A stretch of DNA of 64,000 nucleotides from Halopseudomonas laoshanensis (GTDB taxonomy: Bacteria > Pseudomonadota > Gammaproteobacteria > Pseudomonadales > Pseudomonadaceae). The position numbers and the translations under genes are program-made. The DNA is taken from assembly GCF_008365385.1 (NCBI RefSeq), contig NZ_QOVF01000003.1:519807-583806 (forward strand), read 5' to 3'. Below the pieces are notes generated by a model. The model saw only the letters and a program-made list of their open reading frames with translations. It made no database searches and was not told where the DNA came from. Of the stretch, positions 8,972-17,610 are shown piece after piece; the stretch's first letter is position 1; the number at the start of each line of letters is the position of its first letter.

Positions 8972-11804
8972 GACTCTGCACCGCGGCGTTCAATGAGTCC
9001 TCAAGCTGTTGCCGATAACGCAGGTACTGCACCGTTTGCATGCTGCCGGCCGGATCGATAGCGGAAAGATCGAGGTCGGTGATGTAACAGGGATAGTCTT
9101 CATCGCTACGGCGTTTCTTCAGGATGTGCTGGGCCACTTCCGAATACAGCCGCGTACCATGCTCCAGCTCAGAAAACTCCCGTTGGTCACAAAAAATGCT
9201 CACCTGTAGCCGCTGGCCTTCATCCGGTTCAGCAATCGCCTGTACCGCGTAATAATCGGCTTCTACACCCTGTGCGGGCAGTGCCTGCTGTTCAAGACGC
9301 AACGTCCGACCTTCACTGGCCGGCAATATTGCCGCAAGCTGAATGGGCTCTTCGCGCAGGCTGCTCTCCAGGCTCAGGTTCACCTGTTTGCGCAAGCGCA
9401 CACTGTGCAGAAAGCGCAGTAGCGGCAGCAGCAAGGTGCGTTCATCGCGATAGCTCTGGCGGTGATTCCAGACCGAGCCCAGTTCATCCAGCACCGTCAC
9501 TTCTGCCTGGCGCTGGGGCAGTAATCGGTAAAACACCTGAATGCGCCCGGGCTGGGCCTGTTGCAGTACCAGCGCCAGGTCCTGCCCTTGCAGCGCGTAA
9601 CGGTCGAGCGTCAGCGGGCTGTAGTCCGCGCGATTATTGCCCAGATAGCGCCCCAGCCGCTCTCGATCGGCGATCTGAGTAATATCGATCTGACTGCCCT
9701 TGCGTTCCAGCACTTGATAGCTGTTCTGCACCTGCAGCAGGAAACGCGCTGGCGGGTCGCAGAGCAGCTCTCGCGTGGCGTCGCGGAACAGGTGCTCAAC
9801 GCGCTCGGCGATGGCGGTGGAACGGTTGCGGCAGAAGCAGGCGACGTTCAGCTCGGGCAGACGCTGATACTCATGACCTTTGTTCAGGTAATCACACAGC
9901 GCCTGAATGCACGCCTGGTCACCCTCAAAACGGGTGACCAATATCTCGTTCCAGCTGTTCAGCGTGATCTGATCAATGCTCAGAATCAGGTTGTCGCGCA
10001 GGCCGGAATAGCCCAGGGCATCGGTGTGACTGCTGATCAGGTGCAGATTTTTCTGACTGGTGGCAGGTAGCGGATCAAGCCCGGCGTTAATCAACAACAG
10101 GCTCTGGCACGGCTGGCTCGCGCGGGATAGTGCATCTTCGGTCAACGCTGGCAGAGGCAACGGGAAATTGTGCCGGATCGCCGCCAGCAAGTTACCCAGC
10201 TCGAATTCGCTGAGCGCGCTGTCACCGGGATGCACGGCCACGCGGGTCGCCATGTCTACCAGACCGTTGCGGTAGGCCCAGGTCAACAGTTCGATCAGGT
10301 GCCGGCTGCGCTTAAGTGGTGAGTGATCAGCCAGCTCTTGGTGTTTCAGCGTGCCGCGGTACAGGCTCCAGTGCGCTTGACGGTCTTCGCCGCCGGGCCG
10401 CTGCGCCAGCGTCAGTAGCGGCTCGCTCAAATCTGGGGCAATGCCCGGATTGACTAGCTCGATCTTGCCGGCCTTGCGCTCGAATGCGGCGTACAGGCGG
10501 CGACCTAGCAATGACAGGTCGCGGCGATTCACCTGATTGATCACCTTCTGGCTGCGGCCGAACTGGGACAGAAAGCGGTAGCTGTGGGTCAGTTCGCTGA
10601 CCAGCTGCAAGCGCTCCTGTGCCACTTCTTTAACCCGCCATAGCTGCCGGTTGTCCATCTGCTGCAACTGGCGCGTATCCCAGTGCCACTCGCTGACCAG
10701 CTTCTCCATCAGGCTGCGTTTCCAGCCGAGCGAGCCGCTGCGGCGGCTCAGTTGCACGTCAGCCTTGATATACAGGCAGCGGCGCACCAGCTCCAGTCGT
10801 TCGCGTTCATCACGTTTGAGCAGATAGGCTTCGATGCGGCGGTAAAGCATCACGTAGGGGTCAAGCTCGTCAAGGTCGAGGCGGTTGGCATAGACCTGGC
10901 GTTTGAAGTCCAGGCTAAGGCAATGCACCGCCGGGTGTTCGCTGGCATAGACCTCGGTCAGCAGCAGCTTGAGCACTGACTTGTAGGGCGACTCGATGCC
11001 TTTGAACAACTGCCAGAGCCCGGCGCCGACATATTCGCCCGCTGGAATGCGGGCCATATGTCCCAGATTCAGACTTTCCTGTTCGCGGATAAAGCGCCGG
11101 TCGATCAGGTGCCGCGTGTAGTTGGGGTAATCCTTCTCCTCGCTGGCAGGCACTAGCCACCAGAGTGGGAAGCGGCCGCCGATCAGAATGGCGGTGCGAT
11201 AGAACTCGTCGAGCAGCAGGTAGTGCTGGGTGCTACCGCAATCTTCAATGGATAACGCGTTGCTCCGGTACCCGAGGCTGAAGGTTTCGGGATTGACCAG
11301 ATGAAAATGCGCTTCACTGCCCTGGGTCGCCGCCCAGTCGGTGATCAGTTGGCACTTACTGGCCAGTTCTGCGATGGCCTGAGCGCTCAACTCTGGAGAA
11401 TGGCAGACCCAGATATCCAGATCACTCTGGTCCGATTGCGCAATGGTGCCGCCGCTACCCATCAGGTAGAGCGCCTGAATGTCAGGGGTGAATCCAGCCG
11501 GGTGGCGACGGTAACTGAAACTGCGCGTCAGCGCCTGAGCGCCGAGCAAGGTTTGTGGGTCAGGGGTGTAGCCGGGCAGCCCATGCGGCGTTTGGCGCGC
11601 GACATAACCTGGCAGCAATGGATGGTTTACATCAAACAGCAGCGGGATCAACTGCAGCACGTTGTACTGGCGCGGGGATAGCGCCTGCAACACGCGCTGC
11701 AGGCGACTCTGGTTGATCCCCATAAAGCGTTTGCGCAGGGTGGTCAGCGCCTTGCGGTCGATGCCATCTTCAAGCTGTAACTGAATTTCCCCACGCTGGG
11801 CCAT
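8961..11804 (-). CDS. cyaA: Class I adenylate cyclase CyaA
   Basis: The 947-residue protein has the class I cyclase design: an N-terminal catalytic half of the nucleotidyltransferase fold with GSGGTIAQSDQSDLDIWVCH (about residues 112-131, catalytic aspartates) and a long C-terminal regulatory half. It makes cAMP for Vfr/CRP signalling and twitching or virulence control in pseudomonads. An SD and ATG stand at the end of the open frame, and the TIGR02647 gene lies just 17 bp upstream on the same strand. Full length for the family with no visible frame damage. Confidence 0.95.
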   Translation of the reverse strand: MAQRGEIQLQLEDGIDRKALTTLRKRFMGINQSRLQRVLQALSPRQYNVLQLIPLLFDVNHPLLPGYVARQTPHGLPGYTPDPQTLLGAQALTRSFSYRRHPAGFTPDIQALYLMGSGGTIAQSDQSDLDIWVCHSPELSAQAIAELASKCQLITDWAATQGSEAHFHLVNPETFSLGYRSNALSIEDCGSTQHYLLLDEFYRTAILIGGRFPLWWLVPASEEKDYPNYTRHLIDRRFIREQESLNLGHMARIPAGEYVGAGLWQLFKGIESPYKSVLKLLLTEVYASEHPAVHCLSLDFKRQVYANRLDLDELDPYVMLYRRIEAYLLKRDERERLELVRRCLYIKADVQLSRRSGSLGWKRSLMEKLVSEWHWDTRQLQQMDNRQLWRVKEVAQERLQLVSELTHSYRFLSQFGRSQKVINQVNRRDLSLLGRRLYAAFERKAGKIELVNPGIAPDLSEPLLTLAQRPGGEDRQAHWSLYRGTLKHQELADHSPLKRSRHLIELLTWAYRNGLVDMATRVAVHPGDSALSEFELGNLLAAIRHNFPLPLPALTEDALSRASQPCQSLLLINAGLDPLPATSQKNLHLISSHTDALGYSGLRDNLILSIDQITLNSWNEILVTRFEGDQACIQALCDYLNKGHEYQRLPELNVACFCRNRSTAIAERVEHLFRDATRELLCDPPARFLLQVQNSYQVLERKGSQIDITQIADRERLGRYLGNNRADYSPLTLDRYALQGQDLALVLQQAQPGRIQVFYRLLPQRQAEVTVLDELGSVWNHRQSYRDERTLLLPLLRFLHSVRLRKQVNLSLESSLREEPIQLAAILPASEGRTLRLEQQALPAQGVEADYYAVQAIAEPDEGQRLQVSIFCDQREFSELEHGTRLYSEVAQHILKKRRSDEDYPCYITDLDLSAIDPAGSMQTVQYLRYRQQLEDSLNAAVQSLRA

Positions 11805-11821
11805 AAACGGCTATTTCATCC

Positions 11822-12058
11822 TCACTCGGCGCGTAATATGGTCAGCAGCGCCTGGCTGTGGGCGGCGGCATCCAGCCCCAGGCTGGTCAGGTAACCGCCA
11901 TCGGGCAGGGTGGTTAGTCCGCGCTCATGCAGCCGGCCCGCGGCTGCTACCACGTCTGCAGACGCTTCATGCTGGTGAATTTTCAGCCCTTCCAGGGAGC
12001 TGGCCAGGTTGAACTGATTCAGCAAGTTGATTTCGGCAATTTCTTCCGGCTTCAGCAT
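11822..12058 (-). CDS. TIGR02647-type small protein
   Basis: The 78-residue product, starting MLKPEEIAEINLLNQFNLAS and containing GLKIHQHEASADVVAAAGRL and LTTLPDGGYLTSLGLDAA, fits the TIGR02647 family of short proteins found mostly in pseudomonads and relatives. The ending LTSLGLDAAAHSQALLTIL resembles a winged-helix style DNA-binding terminus, but that is only a resemblance. It is likely cotranscribed with cyaA downstream. Function unknown. Confidence 0.78.
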   Translation of the reverse strand: MLKPEEIAEINLLNQFNLASSLEGLKIHQHEASADVVAAAGRLHERGLTTLPDGGYLTSLGLDAAAHSQALLTILRAE

Positions 12059-12245
12059 AATGGGCAGTTCCTTTTTCGGATATTGTTCTCGCAGTCTAGC
12101 GCTAAACCCGGCGCAAAAGCATAGGGTTTCTCGTCTATTTGTCGTAGTGGGCCGGGCATTCAGCGAGCTTATGCCACTGGAAATTTTTCCGGCGCAGGGC
12201 TACAACAGCAGTACACAAGAATAACCAGCTTCGGAGACTCCTTTC

Positions 12246-12908
12246 ATGCTTAAACTTCATGGTTTTGCCGTCAGTAACTATTTCAACATGGTCAAGCTTG
12301 CGCTGCTCGAGAAGGGCCTGGATTTTGAGATCAAGGTGGTGCATGGCAGCCAGGATCCGGACTTTCTGGCCATCAGCCCGCGCGGCAAGGTGCCTTGCCT
12401 GGAAACCGAACACGGGTTCATCAATGAAACCAACGTGATTCTGGAATATATCGAGGAGACCCAGGGCGGCAAGCGTCTGCTGCCGGAGGACGCCTACCAG
12501 CGCGCTATCGTGCGTGCCCTGACCAAGGAGATCGAGCTCTATATCGAGCTGCCGGCTCGCAGTTGCTACATGGAAGTATTCTTTGGCGGCAAGGTCGATC
12601 AGGCGATCAAGGACAAGGCCAAGGCTGAACTGCTGGCCGGCGTAGCTACGCTAAAGCGCCATGGCAAGTTTGCGCCCTACGTGGCCGGCAGCGAGATGAC
12701 CATTGCTGACGTGATGTTCCTCTACAGCTTTGACCTGGCCTGTGCGGTGGCGAAGAAATTGTTTGAGATCGACCTGCTGGCGGACTTCCCGCAAGCCAAG
12801 GCGCTGCTGGAGCAGCTAGGCAAGAACGCCAACGTGCAGCAGGTCGAAGCGGACAAGAATGCCGAGATGGCGGCGTTTATTGCCGCAGCCAAGGCTGGCA
12901 AGAAGTAA
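12246..12908 (+). CDS. Glutathione S-transferase family protein
   Basis: The 220-residue protein has a thioredoxin-fold N-terminal domain (MLKLHGFAVSNYFNMVKLAL, with the cis-proline loop at RGKVPCLETEHGFINETNVI) and an all-helical C-terminal domain ending in the N-capping segment EMTIADVMFLYSFD. An N-terminal Ser or Tyr rather than Cys probably activates glutathione. GGAGAC precedes the ATG. Substrate is unknown. It stands alone, facing away from the TIGR02647 gene and followed by a repeat element that could end its transcript. Confidence 0.88.
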   Translation: MLKLHGFAVSNYFNMVKLALLEKGLDFEIKVVHGSQDPDFLAISPRGKVPCLETEHGFINETNVILEYIEETQGGKRLLPEDAYQRAIVRALTKEIELYIELPARSCYMEVFFGGKVDQAIKDKAKAELLAGVATLKRHGKFAPYVAGSEMTIADVMFLYSFDLACAVAKKLFEIDLLADFPQAKALLEQLGKNANVQQVEADKNAEMAAFIAAAKAGKK

Positions 12909-13303
12909 CACGCGGGCCCCTGTGTCTACTCGCTTTTCTCGGTAGTCTGCGGAAGGTCAGAATGGATTCCCGCCTGCGCGGGAATGACGGGGTGGAGGGC
13001 GGAAATGGAGTGGGTGGGGACTTGACGTATTGGGTCTCCCTCGACCGTCCCACTTCGTCATGACCGTTCTGGCATCCCTATCTCAGTAGGTCCTTCGCTG
13101 CACTCGGTCATTCCCACCTGACTTCGTAATTCCGGTTCCACTCTGTGGTTCCGGTTTCACTCGGTCATTCCCGCGTAGGCGGGAATCCAAGCGGTGTATC
13201 GGGCGGTCGAGAAACTCCTACGCCACACACCGTCATTCCCGCGAAAGCGGGAATCCATTGAAGCTGCCGTGCAAATGCCCAGCCACGCTGACACCCGAAC
13301 CGG
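12909..13303. other. 395-bp gene-free spacer between GST and fabY
   Basis: Nearly all of this convergent spacer is the repeat element at 12962-13258. I see no coding frame of note in it. The repeated phrases 'cattcccgc' and 'ttccggtt' in its middle look like decayed copies of the end repeat. Confidence 0.8.
12962..13258. repeat. 297-bp element bounded by dRS3-like palindromes
   Basis: The ends are inverted copies of a 29-bp repeat (12962-12990 and 13230-13258) that differ only in the short loop; both start ATGGATTCCCGC when read inward. Three palindromes fit ATTCCC-N8-GGGAAT exactly: 12966-12985, 13167-13186 and 13235-13254. This is the dRS3 pattern first named in Neisseria and seen in many proteobacteria. 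The interior has no transposase, so it is a non-autonomous or simply repeated element. It could also serve as a terminator between GST and fabY. Confidence 0.85.
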
Positions 13304-15208
13304 CTAGATCATGTCGCCAAAGCGATCATCCTTGCGGAACACCAGCGGCTGGTTGAAGCCGGGAACGCGGATATGGTCCTGGGTGATCTCGATCTGATGA
13401 TCGTCGATCATGTTCTGCCCGAAGTTGTAGATGATATCCAGCTGCCCTTTGAGCGCGCGCTGGTCATAGGCTTGCGCGGCGCTGCGGGTTTGTTCGCGGC
13501 GTGCGAGGTAGTCGGCGAAAGCCGCCTCGCCATAGCGCTTGCGCAGCATTCTGTCGACCACAGTGGGCGCTAGTACCACGGCGCTGGCATTGTTGCCGCC
13601 GAAGCCCTTGGAATTGATAAAGCACACTTCCAGCGGGTTATCTGCGCGGCCAACATCGCGGGTATTGATGCGCAGGTTTTGCTGGAATACGTCATCAGCA
13701 ACAGCATCGATGGTTTTGATACCGGGCACGATCTGGTACTTGAAAGTGCCCAAAGCCGAGGCCAACTGGTCAGCGCTGGCGCTGGCCAGCGAGTGCCCGA
13801 CAAAAGCCTTGACCGCCGTCAGTGGCAGCTCATGTATACCGAAGGCCTCGGCGACACGGTCTAGCAGCTCCGACTCGGTTATCCGGTTGGCGGGTGTGCT
13901 GGAGCCGTGGGCGTGGATAAAGCTGCGCTGCTTGACCGCGTCTTCGCCGAGAATCTGCATGGCGCTGTTGATCGACTTGGACATGGTCAGATAGTTGCCA
14001 GGCCCAGGCGCGGAAATGGACTTCTTGAAGCCATCAGCATTGACGAATACATCCGGCACCGCGCCATGGATGTCCGCGCCCAGTTGCATGGCCAGTTCGT
14101 CATCCATCAGCATAAAGAACTGGCTGGACTCGGCCAGGGTGAAACCGCAATTCTGGCTGAATGGCCGGCTGGCGCGGCGGAAGTCGACGTCGTCCTTGCC
14201 TTCTATGCTGCGCAGGCCTTCTTCGGTGGCCAGCGCGCCCATGGCGCCGTATCCCTCGATGCATTCCTGGGTAATCGGCGCTTCGCCGTTACCTACCAGC
14301 ACCACGCGCGCACGACCGCTGGTAATCATTTCGGTGGCTTTCTGCAGGTTGTACAGGAAGCTGGCGCAAGCGCCGCTGATCGCGCCGGTGGTGCCGACGC
14401 TGCCGAGAATATAGGCGTTGATAAAGTCCGCCGGCATGCTGTTCAGGCCCAGCGCCAGTTGCTTGGCACTGACCCGGTTGCCCTTCAGGCGCGACTGCAT
14501 CAGGCCGCCAAAACTGTTTTCGTCCAGTTGGCTCATGGCGCTGCTGGCGAATACTGCGATCTCGTCCGGCTGTACGCGGTCGACGATGGTTTCCCAGGCG
14601 ATGCCGGTGGAGCGCAGCGCATCAGTGGCAGCGACTATGGTCATCTGCAGGCCGCGCGGATGGAAGCGTGACGCGTATTGCTCGCCCGGTTCGAAGCCGC
14701 TGGGCAGTTGCCCGGCAGATTTGACCGGCAGCGCGCGGTAGCTGTCGACCTTGATATCGCAGCCGTCGTAGACGGTGACCATGACTTCGGTGTCGTTAAG
14801 GTTCTCGATCACCCAGTCGGTTGGCAGCGGCTCGGGCAGTTGCTTGGCCAGGGTGATGAAGGAAAAGGGCTTGCCGGCTTCGCCGGTGATGGTCAGGTTT
14901 TTCTGCCAGTGGGCTGCGTCCACGTCCAGGTAGCGCTTTTCAATCCGGCGCACCAGGGTGCCGTCGAGAATCTGCTGGCCAAAACGCGACTCGATATCTG
15001 CCGGGGTCAGTACCTGGCCTTCGTCATCGACATATTGGTCGTTCTCTACCTGCACCAGCTTCATCAGAACGGCCAGGCCGGCCAGGGTTTCCTGACGCTC
15101 CGCGCTGGGCAGGGATTCGATCACGGTACGACGAAACCCGTGGTGAAAGGAACTGCGGCCGGCGGCGTTGTACCCACCGAACCCGACAATAACCGGCAAA
15201 CGCGACAT
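13304..15208 (-). CDS. fabY: FabY-type beta-ketoacyl-ACP synthase (fatty-acid initiation)
   Basis: The 634-residue protein begins MSRLPVIVGFGGYNAAGRSS and has a thiolase-fold synthase domain. The catalytic triad is visible: Cys in GAISGACASFLYNLQKA (about residue 281), His in FIHAHGSSTPANRI and His in AFVGHSLASASADQLA. Size and N-terminus match FabY (PA5174), which condenses acetyl-CoA with malonyl-ACP to begin fatty-acid synthesis in Pseudomonas aeruginosa in place of FabH. It is monocistronic on the minus strand, with the dRS3 element downstream. Confidence 0.92.
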   Translation of the reverse strand: MSRLPVIVGFGGYNAAGRSSFHHGFRRTVIESLPSAERQETLAGLAVLMKLVQVENDQYVDDEGQVLTPADIESRFGQQILDGTLVRRIEKRYLDVDAAHWQKNLTITGEAGKPFSFITLAKQLPEPLPTDWVIENLNDTEVMVTVYDGCDIKVDSYRALPVKSAGQLPSGFEPGEQYASRFHPRGLQMTIVAATDALRSTGIAWETIVDRVQPDEIAVFASSAMSQLDENSFGGLMQSRLKGNRVSAKQLALGLNSMPADFINAYILGSVGTTGAISGACASFLYNLQKATEMITSGRARVVLVGNGEAPITQECIEGYGAMGALATEEGLRSIEGKDDVDFRRASRPFSQNCGFTLAESSQFFMLMDDELAMQLGADIHGAVPDVFVNADGFKKSISAPGPGNYLTMSKSINSAMQILGEDAVKQRSFIHAHGSSTPANRITESELLDRVAEAFGIHELPLTAVKAFVGHSLASASADQLASALGTFKYQIVPGIKTIDAVADDVFQQNLRINTRDVGRADNPLEVCFINSKGFGGNNASAVVLAPTVVDRMLRKRYGEAAFADYLARREQTRSAAQAYDQRALKGQLDIIYNFGQNMIDDHQIEITQDHIRVPGFNQPLVFRKDDRFGDMI

Positions 15209-15377
15209 AACGCATGACTCCTGGCAGTGCCCAACTGCTCCGCTGGCAAGGTTGCCTAGCTGAGCCTGGGTATGTTCTTCGATTGCTTATGCTGACGAGA
15301 ACTGTAACTGCTTGGTCACGTTTAGACCATGCCGATTTCAATTTGCGCTGAGCCTGGCGATTTGCCAGCGCCCTGGT

Positions 15378-15743
15378 TCAACCGCCGGCCTGTTCGAAGA
15401 TCACATACACCTTGCGGGTGGGCTTGAGCACTTCCCAACTGCCGACGAAGCCCGCCGGGATCACGAAGCGATCACCGGCCTTGAGTGCACGGCTAGCGCC
15501 CTGGCTATCGTGCAGGATGGATTCGCCTTCGAGAATTTCGCAGTATTCATGCTCACTGTAGCTGATGCTCCAATGTCCCGGCTCGCAAGCCCAGACGCCG
15601 GAGGAGAACTGGCCGCAGGGGCTGCTGTAATGATTCTGCACGCTTTGCGCCGGGTCACCGGCGAGCACTTTGGCCGGGTCGGGGCGATAGTGTTCTGCCT
15701 CGCTGGTGGCGGTGGCGAAGTCGATAATGCTGGAGATGGACAT
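15378..15743 (-). CDS. Small cupin-domain protein
   Basis: The 121-residue protein is a single cupin barrel: WACEPGHWSISYSEHEYCEI gives the first metal-binding motif region and ALKAGDRFVIPAGFVGSWEV the second. The sequence fits the DUF861/(S)-ureidoglycine aminohydrolase-like cupins. It lies on the same strand as the mmsA/bauC-type and bauA-type genes upstream and may belong with them; in Pseudomonas aeruginosa a small protein, BauB, is encoded between bauA and bauC. The substrate is unknown and the operon link is weakened by a repeat at 15763-15877. Confidence 0.82.
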   Translation of the reverse strand: MSISSIIDFATATSEAEHYRPDPAKVLAGDPAQSVQNHYSSPCGQFSSGVWACEPGHWSISYSEHEYCEILEGESILHDSQGASRALKAGDRFVIPAGFVGSWEVLKPTRKVYVIFEQAGG

Positions 15744-15762
15744 GAAGAGTCTCGGGAGATGG

Positions 15763-15877
15763 TTTTCGCGCCGAGGCCGGCGCTCCCATAGGGCCCGTGA
15801 GTTAACTGGGCTAGCGTTCCCACAGAAATGTACCGTGGGGATTCGTCCTGGTGGGAGCGCCGGCCTCGGCGCGAAAA
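15763..15877. repeat. Paired REP-type inverted repeats (REPIN-like)
   Basis: Two 26-bp arms, 15763-15788 and 15852-15877, are perfect inverted copies; each contains GGGAGCGCCGGCCTCGGCGC, itself partly palindromic. This GGAGC...GCGA form is typical of pseudomonad REP sequences. The pair sits between the mmsA/bauC-type gene and the cupin gene, where it could stabilise the upstream mRNA or terminate it. Confidence 0.88.
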
Positions 15878-15887
15878 GGGTTAATAA

Positions 15888-17384
15888 TTACTTCATGGTC
15901 GGAATGCTGAACTCCGCACCCGAACGAATACCGGTTGGCCACCGCGAGGTAATCGCCTTGCGCTTGGTGTAAAAGCGTACGCCGTCCGGGCCGTGCATAT
16001 GCAGCGGACCAAACAGTGAGCGCTTCCAGCCGCCAAAGCTGTGGAAGGCCATGGGCACCGGAATTGGCACGTTGACGCCGACCATGCCGACCTGAATCTC
16101 GTTGCAGAACTGTCGAGCGGCATCGCCGTCACGGGTGAAGATCGCCGTGCCGTTGCCGTATTCGTGCTCATTGATCAGCTTTACGCCGGTCGCGTAATCG
16201 GGCACGCGGACGATGCACAGCACCGGGCCAAAGATTTCTTCCTGGTAGATGCTCATATCGGCGGTGACCTTGTCGAACAGGCAGCCACCCATAAAGAAGC
16301 CACTCTCCAGGCCGGGCACGCCAACTTCGCGACCATCGATTACCAATTCTGCGCCTTCCTTCACGCCCTGGTCGACATAGCCCTTGACCTTGGCCAGATG
16401 CGCCGCCGATACCAGCGGGCCCATTTCCATGCCGCCGCTCATGCCGTTGCCCATCTTCAGCGATTTGACCTGCGGCTTCAGCGCAGCCACCAGCTTGTCG
16501 GCGACCTCGTCACCCACCGCAACCGCGACGGAAATCGCCATGCACCGCTCGCCAGCGCTACCGTAGGCGGCGCCCATGAGTGCGTTGACGGTCTGGTCCA
16601 GGTCGGCATCGGGCATCACCAGCATATGGTTCTTGGCGCCGCCCAGTGCCTGGACGCGCTTGCCGTGGGCACAGCCGGTGGAGTAGATATATTCGGCAAT
16701 CGGCGTGGAGCCAACGAAGCTCACGGCCTGCACATCGGGATGCGTCAGCAGTACATCGACCGCTTCCTTGTCGCCGTTGACGACGTTGAACACGCCATCG
16801 GGCAGGCCGGCTTCAGTCAGCAGTTCGGCCAGACGCATGGGCGTGCTGGGGTCTTTTTCCGATGGCTTCATGATGAAGGTGTTGCCGCAGGCGATGGCGA
16901 TGGGGAACATCCACATGGGTACCATCGCCGGGAAGTTGAACGGTGCGATACCCGCGCACACGCCCAGCGGCTGATTGACCGACCAGGCATCCACGCCGCC
17001 GCCGACCTGTTCGGTATGCTCGCCCTTGAGCAAATGCGGAATGCCGCAGGCAAACTCGACCACTTCCAGGCCGCGGGTCAGTTCGCCCTTGGCATCTTCG
17101 AACACCTTGCCGTGCTCGCGGGTGATCAGCTCGGCCAACTCATCGGCGTGTGCTTCCACCAGCGCCTTGTACTTGAACAGCACGCGCGCGCGATTCAGCG
17201 GCGTGGTTTTGGCCCAGTCCGGTTGCGCCGCTTTCGCCACCGCAATCGCCTGCTCTACTTCGCTGACGCTGGCCAGGGAAACCTGGCCGCGCTCTTCGCC
17301 GGTGGCGGGTTCGAATACCGGTTGGGTGCGTTCGCTGGCGGCGGTGCGCTTGCCGTTGATGAAATGAGTCAGTTGCAGGGTCAT
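15888..17384 (-). CDS. mmsA: CoA-acylating (methyl)malonate-semialdehyde dehydrogenase
   Basis: I start the gene at the ATG giving [20 protein letters not shown]; the frame continues upstream without family similarity. The 498-residue product is an aldehyde dehydrogenase of the MmsA branch, with [15 protein letters not shown], the [13 protein letters not shown] glycine loop and the catalytic cysteine in [17 protein letters not shown] (about residue 285). MmsA-type enzymes turn methylmalonate or malonate semialdehyde into propionyl- or acetyl-CoA. Next to a beta-alanine transaminase gene it probably acts as BauC in beta-alanine use; a valine-degradation role is the alternative. Confidence 0.9.
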   Translation of the reverse strand: MTLQLTHFINGKRTAASERTQPVFEPATGEERGQVSLASVSEVEQAIAVAKAAQPDWAKTTPLNRARVLFKYKALVEAHADELAELITREHGKVFEDAKGELTRGLEVVEFACGIPHLLKGEHTEQVGGGVDAWSVNQPLGVCAGIAPFNFPAMVPMWMFPIAIACGNTFIMKPSEKDPSTPMRLAELLTEAGLPDGVFNVVNGDKEAVDVLLTHPDVQAVSFVGSTPIAEYIYSTGCAHGKRVQALGGAKNHMLVMPDADLDQTVNALMGAAYGSAGERCMAISVAVAVGDEVADKLVAALKPQVKSLKMGNGMSGGMEMGPLVSAAHLAKVKGYVDQGVKEGAELVIDGREVGVPGLESGFFMGGCLFDKVTADMSIYQEEIFGPVLCIVRVPDYATGVKLINEHEYGNGTAIFTRDGDAARQFCNEIQVGMVGVNVPIPVPMAFHSFGGWKRSLFGPLHMHGPDGVRFYTKRKAITSRWPTGIRSGAEFSIPTMK

Positions 17385-17444
17385 TGGGTCACCAGTGCTG
17401 TAAAGAGTATGTATGTTTATTTGATGTATGTGTGCTGGCTGGCG

Positions 17445-17537
17445 GCTGGACCAGCCATTGCGGACACGCAGCAAGTACGTCCCTGTAGCTCATCGGTGGC
17501 ATCCCTGCCACCGACGGTCCGCAATGGCTGATCCAGC
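17445..17537. repeat. 93-bp nested-hairpin intergenic repeat
   Basis: Outer arms 17445-17465 and 17517-17537 are 21 bp long with one mismatch (GCTGGA/TCAGCCATTGCGGAC). Inside is a second hairpin, CGGTGGCA-TCCC-TGCCACCG (17494-17513). Together they can fold into a long stem with an internal arm. It lies between the bauA-type and mmsA/bauC-type genes. The phrase around GTACGTCCCTGTAGCTC recalls dispersed repeats seen in other gamma-proteobacteria, an impression I could not test. Confidence 0.82.
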
Positions 17538-17610
17538 CACCTGCTATAATCTCCGAGCTTGCCGCCCCCAGGAACGCAGAACATAGCGGGGGCCGGCGGA
17601 TACTTACCGC

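Noticed and set aside
12962..13258. CRISPR array
   Set aside because: Repeats are palindromic, few, unevenly spaced and inverted, with no regular spacers or cas genes.
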